Below, piece by piece: positions 35,133-46,612 of a stretch of DNA of 64,000 nt; the first letter of the stretch is position 1; each line of letters begins with the position of its first letter. Under the pieces are notes generated by a model. That model saw only the letters and a program-made list of their open reading frames with translations. It was not told the DNA's origin and ran no database searches. Both the position numbers and the translations under genes were made by a program. The stretch is from Halobellus rufus. Lineage in GTDB: Archaea; Halobacteriota; Halobacteria; Halobacteriales; Haloferacaceae. The stretch lies in contig NZ_BBJO01000009.1 of the NCBI RefSeq assembly GCF_000739575.1, forward strand, positions 124,001 through 188,000, read 5' to 3'.

Positions 35133-35498
35133 ATGGCGACACACTCCGTCATCGACGCGGACGAACTGGATCCCGGCGACCACCTCGTCGTGGAACTGGA
35201 GGGAAAGGAGATCGGCGTCTACAACATCGACGGAGCGTACTACGCGTACACGAACTGGTGTGCACACCAGAGCGGTCCCATCTGTGAAGGCCCCACCTCC
35301 GGACTGTTGGAGGCCGAGTTCGATCGCGATCAGATGGAGACGACGACCGAGTACGTCCGGGAGGGCGAGATCGTGGCCTGCCCGTGGCACGGCTGGGAGT
35401 TCGACCTCGTCACCGGCGAGTGTCACTCGAAACCGGGCGTGAAACTGATCTCACACGACGTCGACGTCGAAGACGGCGAGATCCACGTGACCGTGTAG
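35133..35498 (+). CDS. Rieske [2Fe-2S] ferredoxin-type protein
   Basis: 121 residues from the ATG at 35133 (MATHSVIDADELDPGDHLVV). The two Rieske boxes are WCAHQSG (C-x-H) and CPWHGWEF (C-x2-H), separated by about 46 residues, longer than usual because of the insert SGLLEAEFDRDQMETTTEYV. A soluble electron carrier of ring-hydroxylating-type systems; no signal peptide. It stands 98 bp before an amidohydrolase in the same direction. Confidence 0.92.
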   Translation: MATHSVIDADELDPGDHLVVELEGKEIGVYNIDGAYYAYTNWCAHQSGPICEGPTSGLLEAEFDRDQMETTTEYVREGEIVACPWHGWEFDLVTGECHSKPGVKLISHDVDVEDGEIHVTV

Positions 35499-35549
35499 GG
35501 AGGCGTCGGCCACCGCCGTCTGATCGTCCCCGGCTCGCCGTGATCCTTC

Positions 35550-35580
35550 GTTGCAGTTGGCTGAACACTTATTGTGCAAC
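35550..35580. promoter_or_regulatory. inverted repeat around the amidohydrolase promoter
   Basis: GTTGCA (35550-35555) and TGCAAC (35575-35580) are perfect complements flanking the TATA-like ACTTATT. The ATG follows at 35597. A dimeric regulator bound here would block the promoter. Confidence 0.4.
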
Positions 35581-35596
35581 CCTCGGAGTGTGTGGT

Positions 35597-36727
35597 ATGG
35601 GAACGGCATCCACGCCATCCGAGGAAGAACCGATGGAGGACCTCCTCGTCGTCGACACCGACGTCCACGTCCCCGAGCACCACCCCGACATCGCCGAGAA
35701 GGTGGCCGCGAAGATGGAGATGCCGTACAGCCACCTTCTCGACCCGAACAAGGGGACCGGCGGCTACGGGTTCCCGTCGTCCGGCAGCCACAGCGAAGTC
35801 CCCGACACGCTCAGCGTCTTCGGCGGCCGCGACGACGTGTCGAGCGACGTCACCGACACCGAGGCGTACATCGACGAACCGCTCCGGGAGGGGTTCGGCG
35901 TCGACTACCCGATCATCAACATGCAGCCGATGTGGGACGTCTACCCCGACACCGAGCAGATCGTCCAGCAGATGCCGGCCGCGAACGACGTCCTCGTCGA
36001 GGAGTTCATGGACGCCAGCGACGACTACTTCGGGCTGATCGCCGTCCAGACCCGCGACCCGGAGGCCGCGGCCGCCGAGATCCGCCGCCTCGGCGACCAC
36101 GACCAACTCGTCGGCGTGTTCATCCACCCCGGCGGCCAGGAGCGCGGCCTCGGCGAGTCGCGGTACGATCCGATCTGGGCCGCCGCGGAGGACCACGGCC
36201 TCCCGGTCGTCTTCCACACGACCGCCACCGGACATATGTGGGATATGGCGGGAATCTACCGGACGATGTCGGTCATGCCGGAGATCCACACGCTCAGTCA
36301 CCCCTTCGCGATGATGTGGGTCGTCACGAGCCTGATCGCGAACGGGACGCCCGCGAAGTTCCCCGACCTGGAGTTCGTGATCCTCGAATCGGGGATCGGG
36401 TGGGTCCCGTACCTGATGTCGCGGCTCAACCGGGAGTACAGCACGTGGCGGAGCCAGGTCCCGCTGTTGGAGAAGATGCCGGAGGAGTACATCCGCGATC
36501 AGTTCTACTTCAGCACGCAACCGCTCGGCGAGTTCAACAAGCGGTCGCATATGGCCGATATGATCGACGTTCTCGGACCCGAAAGCATCATGTTCTCGAC
36601 GGACCACCCCCACTACGACTTCGACAATCCCGAGTCGATCCGGGGGTTCTTCAGCCATCTCCCCGAGGAGGAGCAGCGGGCGGTCTTCGGCGAGAACGCT
36701 ATCGAGGTCTTCGACCTGCCCGTCTGA
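35597..36727 (+). CDS. amidohydrolase, ACMSD/COG2159 family
   Basis: 376 residues. Metal ligands: VDTDVHVPEH (first pair), VVFHTTATG (His), and STDHPHYDFD (terminal Asp). This is the decarboxylase/hydratase branch (ACMSD, 2-pyrone dicarboxylase, OMA hydratase types), acting on aromatic ring-cleavage acids. The Rieske gene upstream fits aromatic catabolism, but the substrate is inferred. ATG 35597 is chosen; MEDLLVV at 35633 is possible. Confidence 0.83.
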   Translation: MGTASTPSEEEPMEDLLVVDTDVHVPEHHPDIAEKVAAKMEMPYSHLLDPNKGTGGYGFPSSGSHSEVPDTLSVFGGRDDVSSDVTDTEAYIDEPLREGFGVDYPIINMQPMWDVYPDTEQIVQQMPAANDVLVEEFMDASDDYFGLIAVQTRDPEAAAAEIRRLGDHDQLVGVFIHPGGQERGLGESRYDPIWAAAEDHGLPVVFHTTATGHMWDMAGIYRTMSVMPEIHTLSHPFAMMWVVTSLIANGTPAKFPDLEFVILESGIGWVPYLMSRLNREYSTWRSQVPLLEKMPEEYIRDQFYFSTQPLGEFNKRSHMADMIDVLGPESIMFSTDHPHYDFDNPESIRGFFSHLPEEEQRAVFGENAIEVFDLPV

Positions 36728-36730
36728 GGA

Positions 36731-37045
36731 CTACTCCAGCGCCCGCTCGACCCGTTCGCGAAAGGTTTCGGCGTCGAGGTGGTACCGCGTGTTCCCGTTC
36801 TCGTCGCGGGAGCGATCGACGGTGAAGGCGCGTTCGCCGTCGACTCTGACCTCCCAGTCGTCGGGGTACTCCGTATTGATCCCGAGCACGGTGATCGTAC
36901 ACCCGTGCTTCGACTCCAGTCGTGACACGACCTCGTGGACGTACGTGCCGTTCTCGAACCGCGCCGGCTCGTACGACGGGAGTTCCATCCGCTCCCGTTC
37001 GCGCTCGTTTCTGACCCACCAGTCGGGCTTCGCGCCGTCGTCCAT
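36731..37045 (-). CDS. conserved haloarchaeal hypothetical protein
   Basis: 104 residues from the ATG at 37045 ([20 protein letters not shown]). One soluble domain: [40 protein letters not shown], and [17 protein letters not shown]. No known motif. It is divergent from mdh (141 bp between starts) and ends 3 bp from the amidohydrolase stop. Only the haloarchaeal style of the sequence places it. Confidence 0.7.
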   Translation of the reverse strand: MDDGAKPDWWVRNERERERMELPSYEPARFENGTYVHEVVSRLESKHGCTITVLGINTEYPDDWEVRVDGERAFTVDRSRDENGNTRYHLDAETFRERVERALE

Positions 37046-37186
37046 AGCTGGCCGTACGGCGGCGTGGTGTTTGTATGTTGGTCGCGGTGCGACGAGCGGA
37101 GTGACGTCCCGCCGAGACGCGTTCCCGACGCGCGTTCGGCCCGCGCCAAAGCGTTTAATCGACCACGGAGGCAACTCTCACCCGAT

Positions 37187-38101
37187 ATGACGAAAGTAAG
37201 CGTGGTCGGCGCGGCCGGAACCGTCGGCGCCGCGGCGGGGTACAACCTCGCGCTTCGCGACGTCGTCGACGAACTCGTCTTCGTCGACATTCCGGACAAG
37301 GAAGACGAGACCGTCGGGCAGGCGGCCGACGCGAACCACGGCGTCGCCTACGACTCCAACACCGAAGTCGTGCAGGGGACCTACGAGGACACCGCGGGCT
37401 CGGACGTCGTCGTCATCACGGCGGGCATCCCGCGTCAGCCCGGACAGACGCGGATCGACCTCGCGGGCGACAACGCGCCGATCATGGAGGACATCGGCTC
37501 CTCGCTGGCGGAGTACAACGACGACTTCGTCTCCGTGACGACCTCGAACCCCGTCGACCTGTTGAACCGCCACCTCTACGAGTCGGGCGGGCGCGACCGT
37601 CACAAGGTGATCGGCTTCGGCGGCCGCCTCGACTCCGCGCGGTTCCGCTACGTCCTCAGCCAGCGCTTCGACGCGCCCGTGAAGAACGTGGAGGCGACGA
37701 TTCTGGGGGAGCACGGCGACGCGCAGGTGCCCGTCTTCTCGAAGGTCCGCGTCGACGGCGCGGATCCCGAATTCACGGCCGACGAGCGCGAGGAGATCCT
37801 CGGCGACCTCCAGGAGTCCGCGATGGACGTCATCGAGCGCAAGGGCGCGACGCAGTGGGGTCCCGCGACGGGCGTCGCCCATACGGTCGAGGCGATCCTC
37901 CGGGACACCGGCGAGGTGCTCCCCGGCTCTGTCGTCCTCGACGGCGAGTTCGGGTACGAGGACACCGCGCTGGGCGTCCCCGTCAAACTCGGCTCCGACG
38001 GCGTCGAGGACGTCGTCGAGTGGGACCTCGACGACTACGAGCGCGAACTCTTAGACGACGCCGCGGAGAAGCTGTCCGAGCAGTACGAGAAGATCGCGTA
38101 A
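37187..38101 (+). CDS. mdh: malate dehydrogenase
   Basis: 304 residues, LDH-like MDH. NAD loop [20 protein letters not shown], malate-specific arginine in [10 protein letters not shown], catalytic His in [12 protein letters not shown], and Asn in [10 protein letters not shown]. It interconverts malate and oxaloacetate in the cytosol. The ATG at 37187 has a TATA-like GTTTAATC 34 nt upstream. Normal length and complete. Confidence 0.96.
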   Translation: MTKVSVVGAAGTVGAAAGYNLALRDVVDELVFVDIPDKEDETVGQAADANHGVAYDSNTEVVQGTYEDTAGSDVVVITAGIPRQPGQTRIDLAGDNAPIMEDIGSSLAEYNDDFVSVTTSNPVDLLNRHLYESGGRDRHKVIGFGGRLDSARFRYVLSQRFDAPVKNVEATILGEHGDAQVPVFSKVRVDGADPEFTADEREEILGDLQESAMDVIERKGATQWGPATGVAHTVEAILRDTGEVLPGSVVLDGEFGYEDTALGVPVKLGSDGVEDVVEWDLDDYERELLDDAAEKLSEQYEKIA

Positions 38102-38133
38102 CTACGCGAGCTATTCACCCGATATGTAGCCTC

Positions 38134-38532
38134 TCAGACGCTCGCTGTCTGGAACTGTGAGACGTACGCTGCGAGATCAGTTGTCGTCACGATACCGATG
38201 ACGGCACCCTCGTCGTCGACCACCGGGACGTGGTGGATGCTGTGCTCGATCATCGACTCGGCGACCTGCGCGATCGGGACCTGCGCGGTCGTCGTCACCG
38301 TCGTGTCGGACATATACGTCGAGACGGGCGTCCGATCTTTCGGCTTCCGCTCAGCGACGATCTTCACGAAATCCGTGTTCGTCAAGATTCCAACGAGCTG
38401 ACCGTCGTCGACGACGACGACGGATCCGATCTCCCCGTCCAGCATCTTCTGTGCGGCCTCCTCGACCAGCGTGTCGGGCGAGACGGTGTGTACGGGTGAG
38501 GACATCACTCGTGCGACGAAAATATCGTCCAT
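38134..38532 (-). CDS. CBS-pair protein
   Basis: 132 residues made of two CBS domains (residues 1-60 and 70-130): VVVVDDGQLVGILTNTDFVK and HVPVVDDEGAVIGIVTTTDL. It probably binds an adenosine ligand and senses energy state. No other domain. The small-RNA promoter starts 67 bp from its ATG in the opposite direction. Confidence 0.9.
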   Translation of the reverse strand: MDDIFVARVMSSPVHTVSPDTLVEEAAQKMLDGEIGSVVVVDDGQLVGILTNTDFVKIVAERKPKDRTPVSTYMSDTTVTTTAQVPIAQVAESMIEHSIHHVPVVDDEGAVIGIVTTTDLAAYVSQFQTASV

Positions 38533-38598
38533 ATCTCAGAGACGGGCGTTAACGACTATTAATGATTTGGCTCTCGGCGGTCGACTGTCGGGCGATTG

Positions 38599-38606
38599 TT
38601 TATATA
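38599..38606 (+). promoter_or_regulatory. TATA box of small RNA copy B
   Basis: TTTATATA, exactly 30 nt before the proposed first base of the RNA at 38629, the same distance as in copy A. Confidence 0.65.
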
Positions 38607-38628
38607 CGATGGCGCGGCCAGCGACCCC

Positions 38629-38746
38629 GTGAGCTGAATACTACCCCGCGTCGGGCCGCGGTTGCTCGGCACGACGACGCGGGGAATTGGTGGGCGTCGC
38701 GAACGCGAGGTCGCGCCGCCACCGACACGGGTGCCGACTGTCCGCC
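38629..38746 (+). ncRNA. candidate structured small RNA, copy B
   Basis: About 118 nt. GTGAGCTGA at the start, then a perfect 10-bp stem CCCCGCGTCG (38644-38653) / CGACGCGGGG (38675-38684) around GCCGCGGTTGCTCGGCAC, a second variable stem (GGTGG...CCACC with inner GCG/CGC), and GGGTGCCGACTGTCCGCC (38729-38746). The first stem-loop differs from copy A at only four bases. One A-to-G change between copies keeps a possible pair as G-U. It lies between the divergent CBS gene and the 3' end of uvrC. No conserved start codon or frame. Confidence 0.62.
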
Positions 38747-38747
38747 C

Positions 38748-40479
38748 CTACAACCGATCGCGGATCGTCCGCGCGGTCCGCTCGCCGACGCCGGGGACGT
38801 CGGTCAGGTCCGCCGTCGACGCGTTCCGGACGTTCTCGACGCTCCCGAACCGCCGCAGGAGGGCGGTTCGCGTCTTCTCGCCGACGCCGGGGACGTCGTC
38901 GAGGACCGTCCGGACCTCGTCCCGCAGCGTCTGGTGGTACTGGACCGCGAAGCGGTGCGCCTCGTCGCGGACGCGCTGGAGGACGTGCAGCGCGGGGTCG
39001 TCGCTGTCCCAGTCGTGCACGCCGTCGGGTGTTATGACGAGCTCTCGCTCCTTCGCGAGCGCGGCGACCGGCACGTCCCAGCCGGTCTCCGCGAGCGCGT
39101 CCCGGGCCGCGCCGAGCTGTCCCTCGCCGCCGTCGATGAGCAGCAGGTCCGGATCGGGACGGTCGTCCCGCCCCTCGATGGCGCGATCGGCGCGCCAGCG
39201 GACGAGATCGCGCATTCTCGCGTAGTCGTCGTTGCCCTCCTCGAGTCGTTTCCGGCGGTAATCCGCCTTCTCCGCGGAGCCGTCGACGAAGCAGACGTCG
39301 CTGCCGACGACGGCCGTCCCCCCCGCGTGGCTCACGTCGAACCCCTCGATTCTGGAGACGCTCTCCAGTCCGAGCGCGTCGGCGAGCCTCGCGAGGCCAT
39401 CTCCCCGTTCCGGGCCGCTCCGGGCGTTCTTGAGCGCCAGCTCCACGAGCTTCGATTCCCGGCCGGCACCGGGAACGCGGACGTCGACGCCTTCGGCGTT
39501 CAGCCACGCGACGGCGTCGGCGTCGTCCGGCGCTCCGAGCAGAGGATCGCGTCCGGGAAGTCGCGCTCGGCGTAGTACTGCGTCAGGAACGCCGTGAGCA
39601 CCGCCGCCGAGCGCTCGCCGCCCTCGGGGGCGTCGAGGCGGTGTCGCGATCGGTCGACCAACTGCCCGCGCTCGCTGTGCAGTCGCGCCACCGTCGCACC
39701 GTCTCCCTCGACGGCGACGCCGAGGACGTCGACCGCGCGCTCGTCAGTCCGCGTCGAGACGGCCTCCTCGCCCTCGCCGTGGAACGATTCGACGGGTCGA
39801 GTCGGTCCCGGAGGTTCGCCGCGCGCTCGAACTGCTCGGCCTCGGCCGCCTCGTCCATCGCCCGTCGGAGGGGATCGGCGAGCGCGCCGGTCTCGCCCTC
39901 GAAGAACCGGACGACCGATTCGACGTCCTCCCGGTACGCCTCGGCGCCGATCTCACCGGTACAGGGAGCGGTGCACAGCCCCATCTCGTAATCGAGACAG
40001 GGACGCTCGCGGTTCGCGTACTTGTGGTCCGAACAGCCCCGGAGCCCGTAGGTCTCCCGCAGCGCCTTGACCACGGTATCGACGCGCCCCTTGTCGGTGA
40101 AGGGACCGAAGACCGTCGCACCGGGGTCGGGATCTCGGGTGACCTCGATCCGGGGGATCGAGTGGTCCGTCAGTTGCACCAGCGGGTAGGACTTGTCGTC
40201 CTTCAGCCGGACGTTGTACCGCGGCTGGTGGCGCTTGATCAGGTTCGCTTCGAGCAGCAGCGCCTGCGTCTCGGTGTCGGTGACGGCGACGTCGATCGCA
40301 TCGGCCCGCTCGACCATCTGCCGGATGCGCTCGCTCCGCGGGTCCGCGTACGAGCGCACCCGGTCGCGGACGTCGACCGCCTTGCCGACGTAGACCACGT
40401 CGTCGCCGTCGAGGAACTGATAGACGCCGGGATCGGTGGGCAACTCCGCGGCTCGCTCGCGAAGTTCGCTGTGCTCCAT
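38748..40479 (-). pseudogene. uvrC: UvrC, excision nuclease subunit, frame broken twice
   Basis: Nucleotide excision repair nuclease. N-terminus (ATG 40479): GIY-YIG domain [19 protein letters not shown], then a Cys-rich region and the UVR helix [15 protein letters not shown]. The frame changes near 39795 (GACGGG for GACGGCG), continues [20 protein letters not shown], and changes again near 39530 (CCGG for CCCGG) to the C-terminal nuclease [20 protein letters not shown] and two helix-hairpin-helix motifs. Adding both bases gives 577 residues, normal for archaeal UvrC. All parts are intact, so sequence error is likely. Confidence 0.9.
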
Positions 40480-40604
40480 CGCCTCGACGTAGCGGCCGAG
40501 CGGGCTTGAGGGTGACGCGATGGGGGTTGGGACGTGGTTGGCTGCGACGATGCCGACGAAACGGAGGCGGTAGCTACAAACCGCTGCCGCGCCGACCGGC
40601 GGCT

Positions 40605-40892
40605 ATGACCGACGCCGACGACGGCGACGACACCGTCCGCTGCTGGCTGGTCGAACGGACGTACACCGACCGCGGACTCGTCGATATGACCTACGCGACG
40701 CCCGACGGCACCGCCGTCCGCCGAAAGCAGGTCTCGACGACGATTATGCGGCAGCGCGGGAGCGGCACCACCGCCGCGGTCGACGTCGACGCCGACGACC
40801 TCGAACCGGTCGACGACGCGGAGACGAGCGAACGCTACGCGGCGGAGGTCGAGCGCGTGCGCGAGCAGCACGCGCCCGACGACGAGATATAG
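40605..40892 (+). CDS. conserved haloarchaeal hypothetical protein
   Basis: 95 residues from the ATG at 40605 (MTDADDGDDTVRCWLVERTY). A small beta-rich domain (WLVERTYTDRGLVDMTYATP, RRKQVSTTIMRQR) and an acidic C-terminus. No known function. Divergent from uvrC (125 bp between starts). Confidence 0.7.
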   Translation: MTDADDGDDTVRCWLVERTYTDRGLVDMTYATPDGTAVRRKQVSTTIMRQRGSGTTAAVDVDADDLEPVDDAETSERYAAEVERVREQHAPDDEI

Positions 40893-41001
40893 GAGCGTCC
40901 CGGAGTCTCCGTACAAGAGTCCCTCGGAGCCTTCGGACCCCGAGTCTCAGCGCTGATTTTCTCACCAAACGCTTTATGCGCGGATCGAACAACCGACGCG
41001 T

Positions 41002-41994
41002 ATGAGTGCTATCGACCTAGACGGGGTGACCAAACGGTTCGAAGACGTCACCGCCGTCTCGGACCTCTCTCTCACCGTCGAGGAAGGGGAGATCTTCGGC
41101 TTTCTCGGTCCGAACGGCGCGGGGAAGTCGACGACGATCAACTTCCTCCTCGACTTCGTTCGCCCGACGTCGGGGACGGTGACGGTCCTCGGGCACGACG
41201 CCCGAGAGGACAGCGTCGCGGTCCGAGAGCGCACCGGCGTGCTCCCGGAGGGGTTCGACGTGTACGACCGGCTGACCGGTCGGGCGCACGTCGAGTTCGC
41301 TATCGACTCGAAAGACGTCGACGCCGATCCCGACGCCGTCCTCGAACGGGTCGGACTCGCGGACGCGGCGGACCGACAGGCGGGCGGCTACTCGAAAGGG
41401 ATGCGCCAGCGCCTCGCGCTCGCGATGGCGCTCGTCGGCGACCCCGAACTCCTGATCCTCGACGAACCGTCCTCGGGACTCGACCCCGCGGGCGCGAAAG
41501 AGATGCGCGAGATCGTCCTCGCGGAGGCCGAGCGCGGGACGACCGTCTTCTTCTCCAGTCACATCCTCGAACAGGTCGAGGCCGTCTGCGACCGCGTCGG
41601 GATCCTCCGCGCGGGCGAACTCGTCGCGGTCGACTCGATCGAGGGCCTCCGCGAGGCCTCCGACGCCGACGCGACGCTCCGGGTGACGGTCGGGGAGCGC
41701 GTGGACGACGACGTTCTCGCGGCGGTCCGCGACCTCTCGGGCGTCGACCGCGTCGAGCGCGACGGCGACGACGCGCTCCGCGTCGCCTGCGAGAGCGACG
41801 CCAAGACGCGCGTGGTGACCGAACTGGAGGACAGCGGCGTCAGCGTCACCGACTTCACGACCGAGGAGGCCTCGCTGGAGGACCTGTTCCTCGCGTACAC
41901 CGAGCGCGACGAGGACGTCGGGGGCGGAGCCGACGCGCCCGCCGACGACCCGACCGAAGACGCGCCGGTCGAGGACGCGGAGGTGTCGCGATGA
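41002..41994 (+). CDS. ABC-2 type exporter, ATP-binding subunit
   Basis: 330 residues. Walker A GPNGAGKST, signature GGYSKGMRQRL, Walker B LLILDEPSSGLDP, H-loop FFSSHILEQ. The C-terminal part (about 210-330) is the extra domain of the NatA/NosF-type exporters, ending in an acidic disordered tail. The ATG at 41002 is 30 nt after CTTTATGC, so leaderless. It overlaps the permease by 4 nt. Confidence 0.93.
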   Translation: MSAIDLDGVTKRFEDVTAVSDLSLTVEEGEIFGFLGPNGAGKSTTINFLLDFVRPTSGTVTVLGHDAREDSVAVRERTGVLPEGFDVYDRLTGRAHVEFAIDSKDVDADPDAVLERVGLADAADRQAGGYSKGMRQRLALAMALVGDPELLILDEPSSGLDPAGAKEMREIVLAEAERGTTVFFSSHILEQVEAVCDRVGILRAGELVAVDSIEGLREASDADATLRVTVGERVDDDVLAAVRDLSGVDRVERDGDDALRVACESDAKTRVVTELEDSGVSVTDFTTEEASLEDLFLAYTERDEDVGGGADAPADDPTEDAPVEDAEVSR

Positions 41995-42911
41995 GCTGGC
42001 AGGCCGTCGCGCGCAAGGAGTTCCGCGACGCCATCCGCTCGCGGTGGCTCCACGGCTCGACGCTGTTCTTCGTGCTCTTTCTCGGCGGTGCGCCGGCGCT
42101 GTTCTTCGGCCTGCTGATCCCGGCGGACCTCCGACAGATCTCGAACCTCTTCGGGTTCTTCGCGGACCTCGGCGTCTTCAGCTTCTCGTTCCCCGGGCTG
42201 CTCGCGCTCATTCTCGGATTCGTCGCGCTGTCGACGTCGTACGGCTCGATCACCGAGGAGCGCGAGAGCGGCTCGATCAAGCTCCTGCTGTCGCTGCCGA
42301 ACTCCCGGCTCGACGCGATGGTCGGGAAGCTGCTCGGACGCTCGGCCGTCGTCGTCGTCGCGCTACTCGTCGGGTTCTTCGCGACGTTCCTCGTGCTCCT
42401 CGCGACGGGAACCCGGTTACAACTGGGTTCGTTCGTCCCCCAGATCGCGCTCACGGCGCTCGTCGGGGTCGCGTTCGTCTCGATCGGGCTGAGCCTCTCG
42501 GCGCTCGCTGACTCGAACCGCGAGGCGACGCTCGCGACGATGGGACTGTACCTCGTCTTCGCCGTCCTCTGGGGGTCGATCTCGGAGGGGATTCCGAAGC
42601 TCCTGAACTACGCGGCGGAACAGGTCGGGATCGGCGGGATCTCCGAGGTCCTGCGGGTCAAGATCGGCGTGTTCCTGAAGTACCTGAACCCGCTGAAGAC
42701 CTACGAGACGCTCGCTGCGCAGGTGTACTACGGGCCCGAACAGGCCCGACTGGTCACGACGACGTTCGGGGAGCAGGCGATCCTGACGCCCGTCCTCGAG
42801 GAATCGGTCCCGTTCTACTTCTCGGGGTGGTTCCTCCTCGTGATCCTGCTCGCGTGGGTCGTGGTCCCGGCCGTCGTCGGCTACTGGGCGTTCGAGCGCG
42901 CGGATCTGTAA
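41991..42911 (+). CDS. ABC-2 type exporter, permease subunit (NosY-like)
   Basis: 306 residues with six helices and the ABC-2 pattern FRDAIRSRWLHGSTLFFVLF. The soluble extracellular loop (LRVKIGVFLKYLNPLKTYET) and ITEERESGSIKLLLSLPNSR match NosY/GldF-type permeases. With the preceding ATPase it makes a full exporter; the substrate is unknown. It is convergent with ligA, 10 bp apart. Confidence 0.9.
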   Translation: MSWQAVARKEFRDAIRSRWLHGSTLFFVLFLGGAPALFFGLLIPADLRQISNLFGFFADLGVFSFSFPGLLALILGFVALSTSYGSITEERESGSIKLLLSLPNSRLDAMVGKLLGRSAVVVVALLVGFFATFLVLLATGTRLQLGSFVPQIALTALVGVAFVSIGLSLSALADSNREATLATMGLYLVFAVLWGSISEGIPKLLNYAAEQVGIGGISEVLRVKIGVFLKYLNPLKTYETLAAQVYYGPEQARLVTTTFGEQAILTPVLEESVPFYFSGWFLLVILLAWVVVPAVVGYWAFERADL

Positions 42912-42921
42912 CCTTTCTCGC

Positions 42922-45081
<2,160 letters not shown>

Positions 45082-45230
45082 TTAGATGCTTCGTCGGGCG
45101 GTGGCCCGCCTCGGCGGTGCCGCGCGGCCGTCGCGATAGCGCGTCCGGACGAACGAGTGCCGGCGCGAGAGCGCCCACAGCGTCGGCGGAAACTCGTATC
45201 GCTTATCCCTGCGGACCGCAATCGCCGCGT

Positions 45231-46415
45231 ATGGAAGAGGACTTCCTGCTCCTCAACCCCGGCCCGGTGCCGATCACCGACGAGGTGTCACAGGCGATGG
45301 ACCAGCCGATGGTCTCACACCGGTCCGCGGCGTTCGAGGCGGTCTACGAGCGTGCACAGGACGGTCTCGACTACATCTTCGAGCAGTCGACGCTCGACGG
45401 ATCCTCGACGGCGACCGCGGCGGGCGGAACCTCGCTCATCCTCAACGGGACCGCGTCGATGGGGATGGAGGCGGCCGTCGCCAACCTGGTCGGAGACGGC
45501 GGCCACGTCGTCGCGCTCGTCAACGGGAAGTTCGGGCGCCGCTTCGCGCGGATCGCCGAGCGCTACGCCGACGTCACGCGCGTCGAGGTCCCGTGGGGCG
45601 AGTCGATCCCGCTGGAGGACGTCCGCGCGGTCGTCACCGAGGAGACGGACGTCGTCACGATGGTCCACAACGAGACGAGCACGGGGCTTCTCAACCCCGT
45701 CGCGGGCGTCGGCGAGATCGCCGCGGAGTACGACGCGCGCTTCGTCGTCGACGGCGTCACCTCGATCGGCGGCGACGTCTTCGAACTCGACGAGTGGAAC
45801 GTCGACGTCGCGATCACCGACTCCCAGAAGGCGCTCGCCGCGCCGCCGGGGATCAGCGCGATGTACGTCACCGGAGAGGTCGAGGAGCACCTCGACGGGG
45901 AGTCCGCGCCGTTCTACGAGGACTTGGAGTGGCACCTCCGGAAGGCCGATTCCCACCAGACGCCCTTCACCAGCGCCGTCCCGCTGTTCCGCGCGATGGC
46001 GGTCGCCGTCGAGGACATCGTCGAGGAGACGATGCCGACGCGGATCGCCCGACACCGCCGGCAGGCCGAGGCGTTCCGCGCCGGGTTCACGGCGATGGGG
46101 CTGGATCTGTTCGCGGCCCCCACGGGCGAGACCGAACTGTCGAACACCGTCACGGCGGTGTCGCTCCCGGACGCGGTCTCGGGCGACGACGCCGACGACT
46201 TCTTCGACGGCATCACAGAGCGCAACGTCAGCATCTCCGGCGGGCAGGGTCACCTCGGCGGCACGATCTTCCGGGTGAGCAATATGGGCGGGCTCCCCGA
46301 CGCGGCCATCCTCCGCGGCGTCCGGACCGTCGGCGAGGCGATGGCGGACGCGGGCGTCGACGTCGACGTCGCGGCCGGGGTCGACGCGGCCGAGGCGGAA
46401 CTCGACGCCGAGTGA
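45231..46415 (+). CDS. PLP-dependent class V aminotransferase (alanine-glyoxylate type)
   Basis: 394 residues. Start MEEDFLLLNPGPVPITDEVS at the ATG at 45231. The PLP lysine is in ITDSQKALAAPPG, with VDGVTSIGGD before it. Related to serine/alanine-glyoxylate transaminases (COG0075); the exact amino donor is not decided. The last 20 residues repeat VDVDVAAGVDAAEAE, and a copy of this DNA follows the stop. Confidence 0.85.
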   Translation: MEEDFLLLNPGPVPITDEVSQAMDQPMVSHRSAAFEAVYERAQDGLDYIFEQSTLDGSSTATAAGGTSLILNGTASMGMEAAVANLVGDGGHVVALVNGKFGRRFARIAERYADVTRVEVPWGESIPLEDVRAVVTEETDVVTMVHNETSTGLLNPVAGVGEIAAEYDARFVVDGVTSIGGDVFELDEWNVDVAITDSQKALAAPPGISAMYVTGEVEEHLDGESAPFYEDLEWHLRKADSHQTPFTSAVPLFRAMAVAVEDIVEETMPTRIARHRRQAEAFRAGFTAMGLDLFAAPTGETELSNTVTAVSLPDAVSGDDADDFFDGITERNVSISGGQGHLGGTIFRVSNMGGLPDAAILRGVRTVGEAMADAGVDVDVAAGVDAAEAELDAE

Positions 46416-46445
46416 GCAACGTCGCGGCCGGGGTCGACGCGGCCG
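46366..46445 (+). repeat. 27-bp direct repeat straddling the aminotransferase stop
   Basis: A 27-bp sequence (core GTCGCGGCCGGGGTCGACGC) occurs exactly at 46366-46392, inside the gene, and at 46419-46445, 3 bp after the stop. The 53-bp offset suggests a recent local duplication or a slipped region. The 46446-46612 gap holds only the metY promoter. Confidence 0.8.
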
Positions 46446-46612
46446 CGACGAACCGATTCTTCGGTCTCTGTCCCCCTGTTCTTTCGTCTCTCGACCGACG
46501 CGCGTCGCGACTTCGGAGGCCGCCTCCGGAAGGAGACGCGGTACCACGCCCCGCACAGCGCCCGTAACCGCTGGTTATAAGTCTCCGAGCGAATATGCGT
46601 ATTACACATAGA

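Noticed and set aside
38629-38746. H/ACA or C/D box guide RNA identity for the small RNA
   Set aside because: No ACA at the right place after the hairpins and no paired C (RTGATGA) and D boxes; CTGA occurs only once in a suitable position.
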